Shown: in pieces, positions 29,340-38,303 of the stretch
Layout of the letters: each line of letters begins with the position of its first letter
How positions within the stretch are numbered: the stretch's first letter is position 1
Assembly: GCF_007858975.2 (NCBI RefSeq)
Contig: NZ_CP042220.2
Location: 1,116,001-1,180,000 of the forward strand
Length of the DNA stretch: 64,000 nt
From: Dickeya poaceiphila
Lineage (GTDB): Bacteria; Pseudomonadota; Gammaproteobacteria; Enterobacterales; Enterobacteriaceae
Direction: 5' to 3'
The notes under the pieces: generated by a model
Seen by the model: only the letters and a program-made list of their open reading frames with translations
Told to the model about the DNA's origin: nothing
The model's database searches: none
Program-made: the position numbers and the translations under genes

Positions 29340-30656
29340 TTAGCGATTCAACAGTGACAGTACGCTGTGCAGCGAAAGGCCCAGCAACGTAAAATCGGTT
29401 GTCGAGTAGGTGGTCGGCGCATCAACGCCTGCGTCGTGAATCGGCTGGAAAATAAAGGCTGAGCCGGCAATAGAAATAATGCCACAGGCCACTGCACCGA
29501 TGACCGCACCGCGAATGCCGCCGGTGGCGTTACCGATGATGCCTGCGCCGCCGCCGCTGGCAAAGGTAAACAGCAGGCTGGGAACCATCGCCGGATAACC
29601 GAATACCGGCAACAGAATCATGGTCAGGAACCCACTGATAGTGCAGCAGATAAAACCGATGAAAACGGCGTTGTTGGAATAGGGAAACAGTGAATAGATT
29701 TCAATGGCCGGAATGGATTTTTTGATGATTTTATCGCTGATGCCTTTAAACGCCGGAATCAGTTCTTCGATAAACATATGGACGCCACGGGTCAACATAT
29801 AAACCCCCGCAGAAAATAACCCGGCTTGTTTCAGCAAAAACAAAAAGATGTTGGTATGGCTATGGTCTTTATGGCTGGCGTCTGCAATCGCCTGCACATG
29901 ATCAGCACCGGCGACCAGTGAGGAGACAACAAAAAACAATAACATGACGAAGAACGTTGAAACTTGTTTGTCTTTTAAGAAACCGATGCTGGTTGGAATA
30001 GCCAGTTTTTCTGCGTCGTTTTCTTTATTGCCGAATTTTTCGCCCAACCAGCCCGCCAGCATATAACTGGTGGAGCCAAACTGGCCGATGGAGAAATCGC
30101 CGGACCGTCGCAGCTCGTCGCAGTTTTCAATTTGTCGGCAATAACGCACCAGCAAGGCGGGAGAGATAACGCACCATATTCCGGTAATAAATGTAGCCAG
30201 CATGGCTGAGTTGGAAACAGAGATGCCGTGCAGCATGGCAATAATCGTCAGGCAACTTACCATGAAAAAAACATGGTGCCCGGAAAGGACGATATATTTC
30301 AGTGGGGTGATTTTAGCCAGCACAATGTTGAAAAACATCGCGCCGATAAGCCCGGCGGCAATGGCTGAAGAATAGAGCTTGCCCAGTTTTTCCATGGCGA
30401 CAACGATAACAACCTCGTTGTTAGGGACGATGCCCTGAACGTGAAAGGCTGTCAGGAATATTTTCGAAAAATTACTCAATGATGGAGAAATGAGCAAATC
30501 CGCGCTGGCGAAAAGAATGACAAAACCAAGATAGGTTCTGATTGTTGAAGTAATAATTTCATTGATATTCTTCTTTTGAATAATATTTCCCAACATGGTG
30601 AAAAGACTCACCAATATGGCGGCGTCTTTGAGTAACTCAATAAGAAATTGAAACAC
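29340..30656 (-). CDS. UlaA/SgaT-like PTS EIIC-type transporter, orphan
   Basis: 438 residues, highly hydrophobic with about 10-12 helices, resembling the ascorbate-type PTS EIIC family (MFQFLIELLKDAAILVSLFTMLGNIIQKK start; FGSTSYMLAGWLGEKFG; TRGVHMFIEELIPAFKGI). The UlaB (EIIB) and UlaA-partner EIIA genes that usually accompany it are absent. Without them it may work with a distant EIIA/EIIB or as a non-PTS carrier. It stands beside a carboxylate-type two-component system on the same strand, suggesting regulated uptake of an acidic sugar or organic acid; this is inference. Confidence 0.82.
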   Translation of the reverse strand: MFQFLIELLKDAAILVSLFTMLGNIIQKKNINEIITSTIRTYLGFVILFASADLLISPSLSNFSKIFLTAFHVQGIVPNNEVVIVVAMEKLGKLYSSAIAAGLIGAMFFNIVLAKITPLKYIVLSGHHVFFMVSCLTIIAMLHGISVSNSAMLATFITGIWCVISPALLVRYCRQIENCDELRRSGDFSIGQFGSTSYMLAGWLGEKFGNKENDAEKLAIPTSIGFLKDKQVSTFFVMLLFFVVSSLVAGADHVQAIADASHKDHSHTNIFLFLLKQAGLFSAGVYMLTRGVHMFIEELIPAFKGISDKIIKKSIPAIEIYSLFPYSNNAVFIGFICCTISGFLTMILLPVFGYPAMVPSLLFTFASGGGAGIIGNATGGIRGAVIGAVACGIISIAGSAFIFQPIHDAGVDAPTTYSTTDFTLLGLSLHSVLSLLNR

Positions 30657-30948
30657 GGTTTTCCCCTTATTAATAAACTTCTACTCAGGATAAAATAGCC
30701 GTGTTCATGTCAGTGAAAATTGATCGGTGATCACATTGGTGGGTAAATTAAAAGCATTAAATGATTTTTATGCTTTTAATTATTATTCGATTGCTTTTTC
30801 ATTTTTGTTTCTTTACCGTCGGCGGTGTTTGAAGCTGGTGCATTTTAGCTGTTCTATGTTAATTAATATCTCTGTGAATGTTAAGTGTGGTGATTGATTA
30901 ATTTTCTTATTTCAGCATTGTTAAGTTTTTGGTCAATATTATCTTCGC

Positions 30949-31123
30949 TATAGCCTAAATAATTCGAGTTGTAGGACAACACGCTCGCGTGTTGAACAAC
31001 GCCATGCGTTGGCCCTTTAGGGCAAGGCTCGTTAGAACCTTGTAACGCGGCAAACGAGTGACAAATTCGTCGGGAACGATTTGACCAGCCAATGCACCTG
31101 CAACTTGAAGTATGACGGGTATA
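30949..31123. repeat. Palindromic dispersed repeat, full-length copy
   Basis: About 175 bp with inverted ends of about 26 bp (19 of 26 matching). The left end starts TATAGCCTAAATAATTCGAG; the right end is the reverse complement of TATACCCGTCATACTTCAAG. The same end sequences recur at 39873 and 41647. It resembles a MITE- or REP-like element common in soft-rot enterobacteria; no coding content. Confidence 0.6.
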
Positions 31124-31278
31124 TAATAGCGTTGTCGTTTGCGCTCTGACATACCTGACAATCACACGACGCGTAACATAGCCAAACAGAATAAAAAGTA
31201 GGTGGTTTCGGCATTGATGTGGAACTTGTCTCCCCTCGTGATGCAACAAGGTCGGCTCCATCTGCTTTCTTCATGTAT

Positions 31279-31316
31279 TGGCGGCGAAAGCGCCACATGT
31301 GGCGCTTTCGCCGCCA
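31279..31316. repeat. 38-bp perfect palindrome downstream of hutC
   Basis: TGGCGGCGAAAGCGCCACA (31279-31297) is followed at once by its exact reverse complement (31298-31316), and the match extends a further 3 bp past one bulged base. It lies 62 bp after the hutC stop. A T-run (TTTTTT, about 31329) follows on the forward strand but not on the hutC strand, so it is not a textbook hutC terminator. Confidence 0.8.
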
Positions 31317-31377
31317 TACCACAAGGTGTTTTTTCCCTGCGTACCGATACCGACGCAACGGCGACAAGTGATGCTGC

Positions 31378-32127
31378 CTAGCCGCCAAACCGCCCGAATA
31401 ACTGATAACGAGATCCGGGGTAGAACAACCGGGCCGCGGTGACGATGCGCGAACCGTGCCAGGTGCGGCGGCGGATTAACAGGCAAGGCTCCTGTTCGCC
31501 CAGCGCCAGCAGGTCACGTTGACGTGGTTCGGCAGCGACGGCTTCGACCCGGTGCTCGCCAGCCGTCAGCGGGGCCACGCGGCTCAGGTAACTGTGCGGT
31601 GTGGCGCGGGTAAAATCCTGTTGCAGGTAGTCCGGTGCCGCCTGCGGGTTGACGTAGCGGATTTCCAGTTGTACCGGCACATCGTTTTCATAGTGCACAA
31701 TTTGTGAATGGAACAGCGGTTGGCCGGGATTGATATCCAGTTGCGCTGCCTGATCGCCGTCAGCATTGAGGGTTTCCAGCACTAGCACCCGGCTGCTGTG
31801 ACGATGACCGCGTGCGGCGATTTCATCGGCGATGTTGTGGACTTCCAGCATCGCGGTATGCGCCTTTTGTTCCGCCACAAAGGTTCCCACGCCCTGCATA
31901 CGTACCAGAAATCCTTCGCTGGTGAGTTCCCGCAACGCCCGGTTGATAGTCATACGGCTCACGCCCAGTTCACTGACCAGTTCGCTTTCCGATGGTACGC
32001 GTTGGTGTGGTTGCCAGACGCCGCTGCGGATCTGAATGATAATAGCTTGCTTTACCCGCTGATAGATGGGAGCAGGGGTGTCACTCATGGCGGCGGCGAG
32101 CTGGGAAGCCGTTTGCTGGTCGGTCAA
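31378..32127 (-). CDS. hutC: HutC, histidine-utilisation repressor (GntR/HutC family)
   Basis: Represses hut genes; urocanate is the usual inducer. N-terminal winged HTH (IYQRVKQAIIIQIRSGVW, ESELVSELGVSRMTINRAL), C-terminal UTRA ligand-binding domain ending GSRYQLFGRFGG. The start is uncertain: a TTG at 32127 has a good ribosome site (TGAGGATAAC, 249 residues); the ATG at 32088 has none (236 residues). The longer frame to 32193 would begin inside the operator at 32183, so it is unlikely. Separate from the enzyme operons it is expected to control. Confidence 0.9.
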   Translation of the reverse strand: MTDQQTASQLAAAMSDTPAPIYQRVKQAIIIQIRSGVWQPHQRVPSESELVSELGVSRMTINRALRELTSEGFLVRMQGVGTFVAEQKAHTAMLEVHNIADEIAARGHRHSSRVLVLETLNADGDQAAQLDINPGQPLFHSQIVHYENDVPVQLEIRYVNPQAAPDYLQQDFTRATPHSYLSRVAPLTAGEHRVEAVAAEPRQRDLLALGEQEPCLLIRRRTWHGSRIVTAARLFYPGSRYQLFGRFGG

Positions 32128-32182
32128 GGCGTTATCCTCAAAGACGATTGATAAGCGCAGTGTAGCGAACAAGGCGCAGTCC

Positions 32183-32192
32183 TGTATAGACA
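32183..32192. promoter_or_regulatory. HutC operator upstream of hutC
   Basis: Core TGTATAGACA, 56 bp before the TTG start of hutC, suggesting autorepression. Same 10-mer as upstream of hutI and hutH. Confidence 0.6.
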
Positions 32193-32365
32193 ACCTGCGA
32201 TGTGATAACTCCCTCTCGTTGGTAAATATATAAAAACATCGCTCCCTGACGTTATACTGACGATATATCTACGAAATCCTGAACATCAGTGTGGAATTCA
32301 GGCAACATTGCCATCAATTTGCTTGCGGATTCGTGTACGTATTTTAAATAAGAGTCGATCATCAA

Positions 32366-33130
32366 ATGGATACATTATTTTCCTGCGTAGGGTGCGGCAA
32401 ATGCTGCACGGGTCATCATGTTCCTCTGACCCTGGCTGAAGCGAAGCAATGGGCGCAGGATGGTGGGCAAATCATCGTGCTGGTCGAAGGTTTTTTGCAA
32501 AATGGCATCGGTATACAACCAGAACAGCGCCATCATGCTCAGTCGCGTTCCTGTGAGGTGATAAGCGGCGATACCAGAGCATTTATTGCTATCACCTTCG
32601 CCGCTTACAGTCCTGGCCCTTGTCGGCATCTGGACGAGGAATTGCGCTGCCGGATCTATGAACGGCGGCCATTGGTGTGTCGTATCTACCCGATGGAGAT
32701 AAACCCACATATTCCGTTGCGGCAGGCCAACAAAGACTGTCCGCCGGAGGCATGGCAACAAGGTGTGGCGCTGATTGTTTCAGACCGGCTGGTGGATAAC
32801 GACACTCAAGCGCTGATCGAACGCTCTCGTCAGGCAGACCGCGAAGACATTCACTTTAAAGCATCAATTTGCAACTGGCTGGGGATCGCCACCAGTGCGC
32901 TGAAAGGCGATGGTTTCACGGCTTATCTGCCGGATATGACGGCCTTTACATCAGCGATGGAGCTGGCCGGACAATTCACGGCTGAAGAACATGCTGAAGC
33001 CGCGGGTAGCCGGGCGTGGCAGTTCCATGTTTCTGGCGACGCGGTACTGGAACGCGTGAAACAGGCAGGGGCGGAGGCGATAACCGGGCCGTCTCAGTAT
33101 TATGGTTTTATTGGCTTGCGTGCCGACTGA
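32366..33130 (+). CDS. YkgJ-family cysteine-cluster protein
   Basis: 254 residues. The N-terminal CVGCGKCCTGHH and the later CRHLDEELRCRIYERRPLVC give the CxxCxxCC cysteine pattern of the YkgJ family, thought to bind an iron-sulfur cluster or zinc; enzymatic role unknown. Divergent from hutC and 521 bp upstream of hutH, so it is probably not part of the enzyme operon, but it sits inside the hut block. Confidence 0.85.
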   Translation: MDTLFSCVGCGKCCTGHHVPLTLAEAKQWAQDGGQIIVLVEGFLQNGIGIQPEQRHHAQSRSCEVISGDTRAFIAITFAAYSPGPCRHLDEELRCRIYERRPLVCRIYPMEINPHIPLRQANKDCPPEAWQQGVALIVSDRLVDNDTQALIERSRQADREDIHFKASICNWLGIATSALKGDGFTAYLPDMTAFTSAMELAGQFTAEEHAEAAGSRAWQFHVSGDAVLERVKQAGAEAITGPSQYYGFIGLRAD

Positions 33131-33319
33131 TGCTGTCATACGTACCATGCACGCCATGATATCGGCGTTGTGGCCTAAAACAGGGCAGGGTGCACAATGA
33201 TAGAGCAACCTGCCGCTGTTCGGATTCGTCAACCCCGCTATTACTTACCGCTTTTTCCGATGTTTTTCCCGCTGTTGTGCCGGTTGTTGCATTCTCGCCA
33301 TGCTCTGGCATGGCTCTTG

Positions 33320-33333
33320 CTTGTATAGACAAG
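33320..33333. promoter_or_regulatory. HutC operator, distal, upstream of hutH
   Basis: CTTGTATAGACAAG, identical over 14 bp to the operator before hutI (19675), and likewise followed by TTATAC. It lies about 320 bp before the hutH start. Confidence 0.65.
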
Positions 33334-33630
33334 ATTATACACTTGAGGGTGACCGCCTTTTTCTTTCCCGAACAGAAGCGGGAGCCGGTATGCTGCAACA
33401 GGTCGGCGTAAAACCAACATGACGGTGGATTTTCCCCGACCAGGCGGCTATACACTTAAAATCTCACCGGAATTTATAGCGCGCAACGCGTGGGAATGAC
33501 GGTGATTCGTGGTGAAGCCTGACAGGCGCTGATGCATTGAAGGGCGCGTCTGTCGGGGAAAGCAGGATGAGACATACGGGCCGGCTGGATAATAGGAAAT
33601 GAAGTCAGCTGGATTTTTTTTAGTCTTACT

Positions 33631-33640
33631 TGTCTATACA
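33631..33640. promoter_or_regulatory. HutC operator, proximal, overlapping the hutH leader
   Basis: TGTCTATACA (reverse complement of the hut core) ends 11 bp before the hutH start codon, next to the weak ribosome site AGGAT. Binding there would block transcript elongation or initiation close to the start. Confidence 0.6.
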
Positions 33641-33651
33641 GGATTAGATAT

Positions 33652-35208
33652 ATGTCACAAACCCGAAACTATTGCCTGACGCCCGGCACGGTGGATCTCG
33701 CCACGCTGCGCGCTGTGTATCAGGGACATGTCACCCTGACGCTGGCACAACAAGCCCGCACAGCGGTGGCGACAGCACAGGAAACGGTGCAAGGCATTGT
33801 TCGTCAGGACCGGGTGGTCTATGGCATCAACACCGGTTTTGGCAAGCTGGCCCAGACTCGCATTCCGGCTGACAGGCTGGCGGAGTTACAGCGCAATCTG
33901 GTGCTGTCGCACAGTGTCGGCATTGGCGATCTGCTACCGGATGACGTGGTGCGTCTGGTGATGGCGACCAAAATCATTAGTCTGGCGCGTGGGCATTCCG
34001 GGGTGCGGTTGCAGGTCATCGACACCTTACTGGCGCTGTTTAACGCCGGGGTAATGCCCTGTATTCCAGAGAAAGGCTCGGTGGGCGCCAGCGGCGATTT
34101 GGCACCACTGGCGCACCTGTCGCTGCTGTTACTGGGGGAAGGGCAGGCGCGGGTCGATGGCGTGTTGATCCCGTCGGCTGAGGGGCTGGCGCGGGCGGGC
34201 GTCAAACCACTGGTGCTGGGGCCGAAAGAAGGGCTGGCGCTGCTCAACGGCACCCAGGTGTCTACTGCGCTGGCGCTGCGCGGATTATTCGAGGCTGAGC
34301 AGGTGTTTGCCGCCGGTCTGGTGGCGGGCGCGCTATCACTGGAGGCAATCAAAGGCTCGGTGAAGCCGTTTGATGCTCGCATCCATCAGGCGCGTGGCCA
34401 GCAAGGACAGATTGCGGTAGCGGCGGCGGTCAGCGCTTTGCTGGCAGATAGCGAGATTTTACAGTCACATGCCCACTGTGGCCGGGTGCAAGACCCGTAC
34501 TCGATTCGTTGCGTGCCGCAAGTGATGGGCGCGTGTCTGGACAACGTACACCATGCCGCTCGTGTGTTGTGCATCGAAGCCAACGCCGCGTCGGATAATC
34601 CGCTGGTGTTTCCGGAAACCGACGAGGTCATTTCCGGCGGTAATTTTCATGCTGAGCCGGTCGCGTTTGCCGCTGACATCATCGCACTGGCGGTAGCGGA
34701 AATCGGCGCTATTTCTGAACGGCGCATGGCGCTGTTGCTGGACAGCACGTTGTCCGGGCTGCCGCCGTTTCTGGTTAATGACGGCGGCGTCAACTCCGGC
34801 TTCATGATAGCTCAGGTCACCGCCGCCGCGCTGGCGTCGGAAAACAAGTCGCTGGCTCACCCCGGCAGTGTAGACAGCCTGCCGACCTCCGCCAATCAAG
34901 AGGACCATGTATCGATGGCGACCTATGCCGCCCGCCGTCTCGGCAGCATGTGCTTTAACACCGCCACTGTGGTAGGGATTGAAGCCATGGCCGCGGCACA
35001 GGGCATCGATTTCCATCGCCCACTGAAAAGCTCACCGCTACTGGAACGTGAACTGGAACAGGTGCGTGAACAGGTAGCGTTTTTAGACCATGACCGCCTG
35101 ATGGCGACCGATATTGACCTGATGCGACAGTGGGCCAGCAGTCATCGCTGGCCGTCTGTTATCACTGCATTGTTACCCAGTTATGCCTTTGCTCCGGCTT
35201 CTGTCTGA
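33652..35208 (+). CDS. hutH: Histidine ammonia-lyase
   Basis: Removes ammonia from L-histidine to give urocanate, the first hut step. 518 residues with the intact MIO triad Ala146-Ser147-Gly148 ([12 protein letters not shown]), the catalytic Tyr loop [27 protein letters not shown], and QEDHVSMA. This contrasts with the paralogue at 25174. Followed 13 bp later by hutU, forming hutHU. Confidence 0.97.
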   Translation: MSQTRNYCLTPGTVDLATLRAVYQGHVTLTLAQQARTAVATAQETVQGIVRQDRVVYGINTGFGKLAQTRIPADRLAELQRNLVLSHSVGIGDLLPDDVVRLVMATKIISLARGHSGVRLQVIDTLLALFNAGVMPCIPEKGSVGASGDLAPLAHLSLLLLGEGQARVDGVLIPSAEGLARAGVKPLVLGPKEGLALLNGTQVSTALALRGLFEAEQVFAAGLVAGALSLEAIKGSVKPFDARIHQARGQQGQIAVAAAVSALLADSEILQSHAHCGRVQDPYSIRCVPQVMGACLDNVHHAARVLCIEANAASDNPLVFPETDEVISGGNFHAEPVAFAADIIALAVAEIGAISERRMALLLDSTLSGLPPFLVNDGGVNSGFMIAQVTAAALASENKSLAHPGSVDSLPTSANQEDHVSMATYAARRLGSMCFNTATVVGIEAMAAAQGIDFHRPLKSSPLLERELEQVREQVAFLDHDRLMATDIDLMRQWASSHRWPSVITALLPSYAFAPASV

Positions 35209-35221
35209 TAAGGAATTTGCC

Positions 35222-36913
35222 ATGACCACCTCTTCTTCAACGACGTCTTCTGTTGCTCGTGTTGTCCGTGCGCCGCATGGCACCGAACTGCACTGTGAAA
35301 ACTGGCTGATCGAAGCCGCCTACCGCATGATCCAGAACAATCTTGACCCGGATGTGGCCGAACGGCCGGAAGATCTGGTGGTGTATGGCGGTATCGGTAA
35401 GGCGGCCCGCAACTGGGACTGCTTCAACGCTATTCTGACCAGCCTGCGCCAGTTGAAAGCGGATGAAACGCTGCTGGTGCAATCCGGTAAGCCGGTCGGG
35501 GTATTTCGTACCCACGCTGATGCGCCCAGGGTGTTGATTGCCAACTCTAATCTGGTGCCGCACTGGGCTACCTGGGAACATTTCCATGAACTGGATAAAG
35601 CCGGGCTGATGATGTATGGACAGATGACTGCCGGGTCGTGGATTTACATCGGTGCGCAGGGCATCGTGCAGGGTACCTATGAAACCTTCGCGGAGGCTGG
35701 CCGCCAGCACTATCACGGCGATCTGAGCGGCAAATGGATTCTGACTGCCGGGCTTGGCGGCATGGGCGGCGCGCAGCCGCTGGCCGGCGTGCTGGCCGGT
35801 GCGTCGGTGCTGGCGGTGGAGTGTCAGGAATCCCGTATCGATTTCCGGCTGCGTACCCGTTATCTCGACTATAAAGCCAATACCCTTGATGAGGCGCTGG
35901 CGATGATCGCCGATGCCTGTGCGCAGAAGAAAGCTATCTCTGTCGGCCTGCTCGGCAATGCCGCCGAGGTGTTGCCGGAACTGGTGAAACGCGCCAAGGC
36001 GGGGGGGATGAAACCGGATATCGTCACCGACCAGACCTCCGCCCATGACCCGCTCAACGGCTATCTGCCGGCAGGCTGGAGTGTGGAACGTTGGCAGCAG
36101 GAGCGCACCAGCCATCCGGAAGCGGTAGTCAAGGCCGCTTGTGCGTCGATGGCAGTACACGTGCAGGCAATGCTGGATTTTTGCCACATGGGCGTACCCA
36201 CGGTGGATTACGGCAACAATATTCGCCAGCGTGCGTTGGATGAGGGCGTGCGTAACGCCTTTGATTTCCCCGGTTTCGTTCCGGCGTATATCCGTCCGCT
36301 GTTTTGCGAAGGCAAAGGACCGTTCCGCTGGGTAGCGTTGTCTGGCGATCCGCAAGATATCTACAAGACCGATGCCAAACTCAAAGAACTGTTTCCGGAT
36401 AACCACCACCTGCACCGCTGGCTGGACATGGCGCGTGAACGCATCGCTTTTCAGGGGCTGCCGTCGCGCATCTGCTGGCTGGGGCTGGGAGAGCGGCATC
36501 TGGCCGGGTTGGCATTTAATGAAATGGTGCGTAACGGTGAACTGAAAGCGCCGATCGTTATTGGCCGCGACCATCTGGATTGCGGATCGGTGGCCTCGCC
36601 CAACCGGGAAACGGAAGCGATGCAGGATGGCTCGGATGCGGTATCAGACTGGCCGCTGCTCAACGCGCTGTTGAATACGTCAGGCGGCGCGACCTGGGTC
36701 AGTCTGCATCACGGCGGCGGCGTTGGCATGGGCTTTTCACAACATGCCGGAATGGTGATTGTCTGCGACGGCAGCGAACAGGCGGATGCCCGGCTGGCGC
36801 GTGTGTTGTGGAACGACCCGGCTACCGGGGTGATGCGCCACGCTGATGCCGGTTACGACGTCGCCAAAGCTTGTGCGGCGGCGCATCAGTTGAATTTGCC
36901 GATGGTGAAATAA
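35222..36913 (+). CDS. hutU: Urocanate hydratase
   Basis: NAD-dependent hydration of urocanate to imidazolonepropionate, second hut step. 563 residues from the ATG at 35222 (AAGGAATT upstream). Diagnostic stretches: [40 protein letters not shown], the nucleotide loop [12 protein letters not shown], and the late [18 protein letters not shown]. In operon with hutH. Confidence 0.97.
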   Translation: MTTSSSTTSSVARVVRAPHGTELHCENWLIEAAYRMIQNNLDPDVAERPEDLVVYGGIGKAARNWDCFNAILTSLRQLKADETLLVQSGKPVGVFRTHADAPRVLIANSNLVPHWATWEHFHELDKAGLMMYGQMTAGSWIYIGAQGIVQGTYETFAEAGRQHYHGDLSGKWILTAGLGGMGGAQPLAGVLAGASVLAVECQESRIDFRLRTRYLDYKANTLDEALAMIADACAQKKAISVGLLGNAAEVLPELVKRAKAGGMKPDIVTDQTSAHDPLNGYLPAGWSVERWQQERTSHPEAVVKAACASMAVHVQAMLDFCHMGVPTVDYGNNIRQRALDEGVRNAFDFPGFVPAYIRPLFCEGKGPFRWVALSGDPQDIYKTDAKLKELFPDNHHLHRWLDMARERIAFQGLPSRICWLGLGERHLAGLAFNEMVRNGELKAPIVIGRDHLDCGSVASPNRETEAMQDGSDAVSDWPLLNALLNTSGGATWVSLHHGGGVGMGFSQHAGMVIVCDGSEQADARLARVLWNDPATGVMRHADAGYDVAKACAAAHQLNLPMVK

Positions 36914-36920
36914 CACGGCG

Positions 36921-36961
36921 AGGTGGGTCCCGTACGCTTGCGAGACGGCGGGACGTCACCT
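36921..36961. terminator. Imperfect hairpin after hutU
   Basis: Outer arms AGGTG/CACCT and inner arms GTCCCG/CGGGAC fold around an 18-nt loop that includes an inner CCGT/ACGG pairing, starting 8 bp after the hutU stop. No T-run, so a Rho-independent role is doubtful. Confidence 0.3.
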
Positions 36962-37086
36962 GAGCGATGCTAACCGAACAGGCCAGAATCGATAAGACAA
37001 TGATCTGATGTTTGCTGTGCTGTTTTATAGTAATAGTTTGCGGTTAATTCTATGTTTTATAACGATAGCAGACAGGAATCATCATA

Positions 37087-38175
37087 ATGCAGCAGGTTTT
37101 CTTTCCAGCCACCGTGTTACGTGGCACCGGGGTGAGTCAACAGTTGGGCGACGTTTGCGCCCGGTTCGGCAGTCGGGTCCTGGTGGCAGGAGGGCATCAG
37201 GCTCTGGCGGCCACGCAGACTCTGATCATTGAGCAACTGCGGCAGGCCGGGGTAACGCTGACGGCGGTGGAGTGGTCCGGTGAGCAGTGCAGCGTCAGTC
37301 AGATAGAACGGTTGTGCGCGCGGGTGCGTGAAACGGACAGCGATGTGGTGCTGGCGGTCGGTGGCGGTAAAGCGCTGGATACGGGAAAAGCGGTGGCGTT
37401 TCAGTGCGGCATTCCGGTAGTGACGTTGCCGACCATTGCCGCCACCTGTGCGGCGGTGACGCCGCTGTCGGTACGTTACCATGATGACGGTCATTTCCAT
37501 GATTTGTATCACCTGCCGGTGGCGCCTGCCGCCGTGGTGATAGACAGCGCGCTGCTGGTAGGTGCGCCACTGCGTTGGCTGGCTGCCGGGTTGGGGGATA
37601 CGCTGGCCAAGTGGTATGAATTTCGCGCGATTGATAAGGGTGACAATAGCAATGGTTTTGCCGCGTCGTCACGTGCTAACAGCGAGATCTGCTTTCGCTT
37701 GATAGAACAGTACGGTGAGTCGGCTTGTCGCGCGGTGATGGATGGGCAACCCAATGATGCGCTGGACCAGGTGCTGGATGCCATTTTCCTGTTTGCCGGG
37801 CTGACATCGCTGATGGCCAGCGGCGCTCATGCGGCTGCTTCCCATGCGTTGTATGAAGGGTTTACCGTTTGTGATAAAACCCGTGAATTTGGTCACGGCT
37901 TGCTGGTCGGTTTCGGCAATTTGTGTCTGCTGGCGCTGGAACAACGCAGCGATGAGGAGTTGCTGGCGGCGATTCGGCTGGCTCATGCTTGTGCGGTGCC
38001 GCTGACGCTGGAGGCTATCTGCCCGGATCTGTCGGCAGACGAACTGGCGGAGATTGTTCGTGCCTCGATTGATGCGCCGGATATGGCGAACATGCCGTTT
38101 AGCGTGACGGAGTCGCAGTTGCATCAGGCGATTCGCCGGGTTGGAACGCTGGCGGTGTGCGTCACTGTCGGGTAA
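37087..38175 (+). CDS. Iron-containing alcohol dehydrogenase (GldA/HcxA-like)
   Basis: 362 residues, the same length as E. coli YbdH/HcxA. NAD-binding segment AVGGGKALDTGKAVA (about 95-109), family motif PTIAATCAAVTPLSVRY, and metal-binding His in SHALYEGFTV and EFGHGLLVG. Reduces or oxidises a small hydroxy acid or polyol; the substrate cannot be told from sequence. Downstream of hutU by 173 bp with its own promoter region and AT-rich leader; no HutC core is seen in front of it, so a hut role is not supported. Confidence 0.85.
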   Translation: MQQVFFPATVLRGTGVSQQLGDVCARFGSRVLVAGGHQALAATQTLIIEQLRQAGVTLTAVEWSGEQCSVSQIERLCARVRETDSDVVLAVGGGKALDTGKAVAFQCGIPVVTLPTIAATCAAVTPLSVRYHDDGHFHDLYHLPVAPAAVVIDSALLVGAPLRWLAAGLGDTLAKWYEFRAIDKGDNSNGFAASSRANSEICFRLIEQYGESACRAVMDGQPNDALDQVLDAIFLFAGLTSLMASGAHAAASHALYEGFTVCDKTREFGHGLLVGFGNLCLLALEQRSDEELLAAIRLAHACAVPLTLEAICPDLSADELAEIVRASIDAPDMANMPFSVTESQLHQAIRRVGTLAVCVTVG

Positions 38176-38221
38176 TGCGTTAACGATGACGGAGCCGTAT
38201 CGCCCTGCAGGTACGGCAATA

Positions 38222-38249
38222 ACAAAGACCGGGCGAACCCGGTCTTTGT
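38222..38249. terminator. Bidirectional-looking terminator between the dehydrogenase and pelI
   Basis: ACAAAGACCGGG (38222-38233), loop CGAA, CCCGGTCTTTGT (38238-38249): a perfect 12-bp stem between convergent genes. T-tracts are short on both sides. Confidence 0.65.
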
Positions 38250-38303
38250 CTGATTGATACTTATGGAAGCCCGTGTAGTGTTTCAATCGGTCAGATGACC
38301 CTG

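Larger units (their letters stand above)
30657..31377. other. Long intergenic region with a palindromic repeat and a hairpin
   Basis: 721 bp without a convincing gene. 30660-30945 is AT-rich and should hold the promoter of the EIIC-like gene. 30949-31123 is a dispersed repeat, and 31279-31316 a perfect palindrome, both listed separately. Open frames across this region follow the repeat and have no ribosome sites. Confidence 0.6.
33131..33651. other. Regulatory region upstream of hutHU
   Basis: 521 bp with two HutC operators (33320 and 33631) and no recognisable gene. A 26-codon frame (33419-33499, ATG to TGA) exists but has no ribosome site or family match. The long distance between operators suggests two promoters or DNA looping. 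Confidence 0.6.

Noticed and set aside
30724..30745. Possible CRP site (GATCACATT) before the EIIC-like gene
   Set aside because: Only the right half matches; the left half is shifted by one base and scores poorly.
33419..33499. 26-codon frame upstream of hutH
   Set aside because: No ribosome site, no histidine codons to suggest an attenuation leader, and no family match.
35237..36574. 445-codon reverse frame
   Set aside because: Shadow of hutU; composition is antisense-like and there is no recognisable domain.
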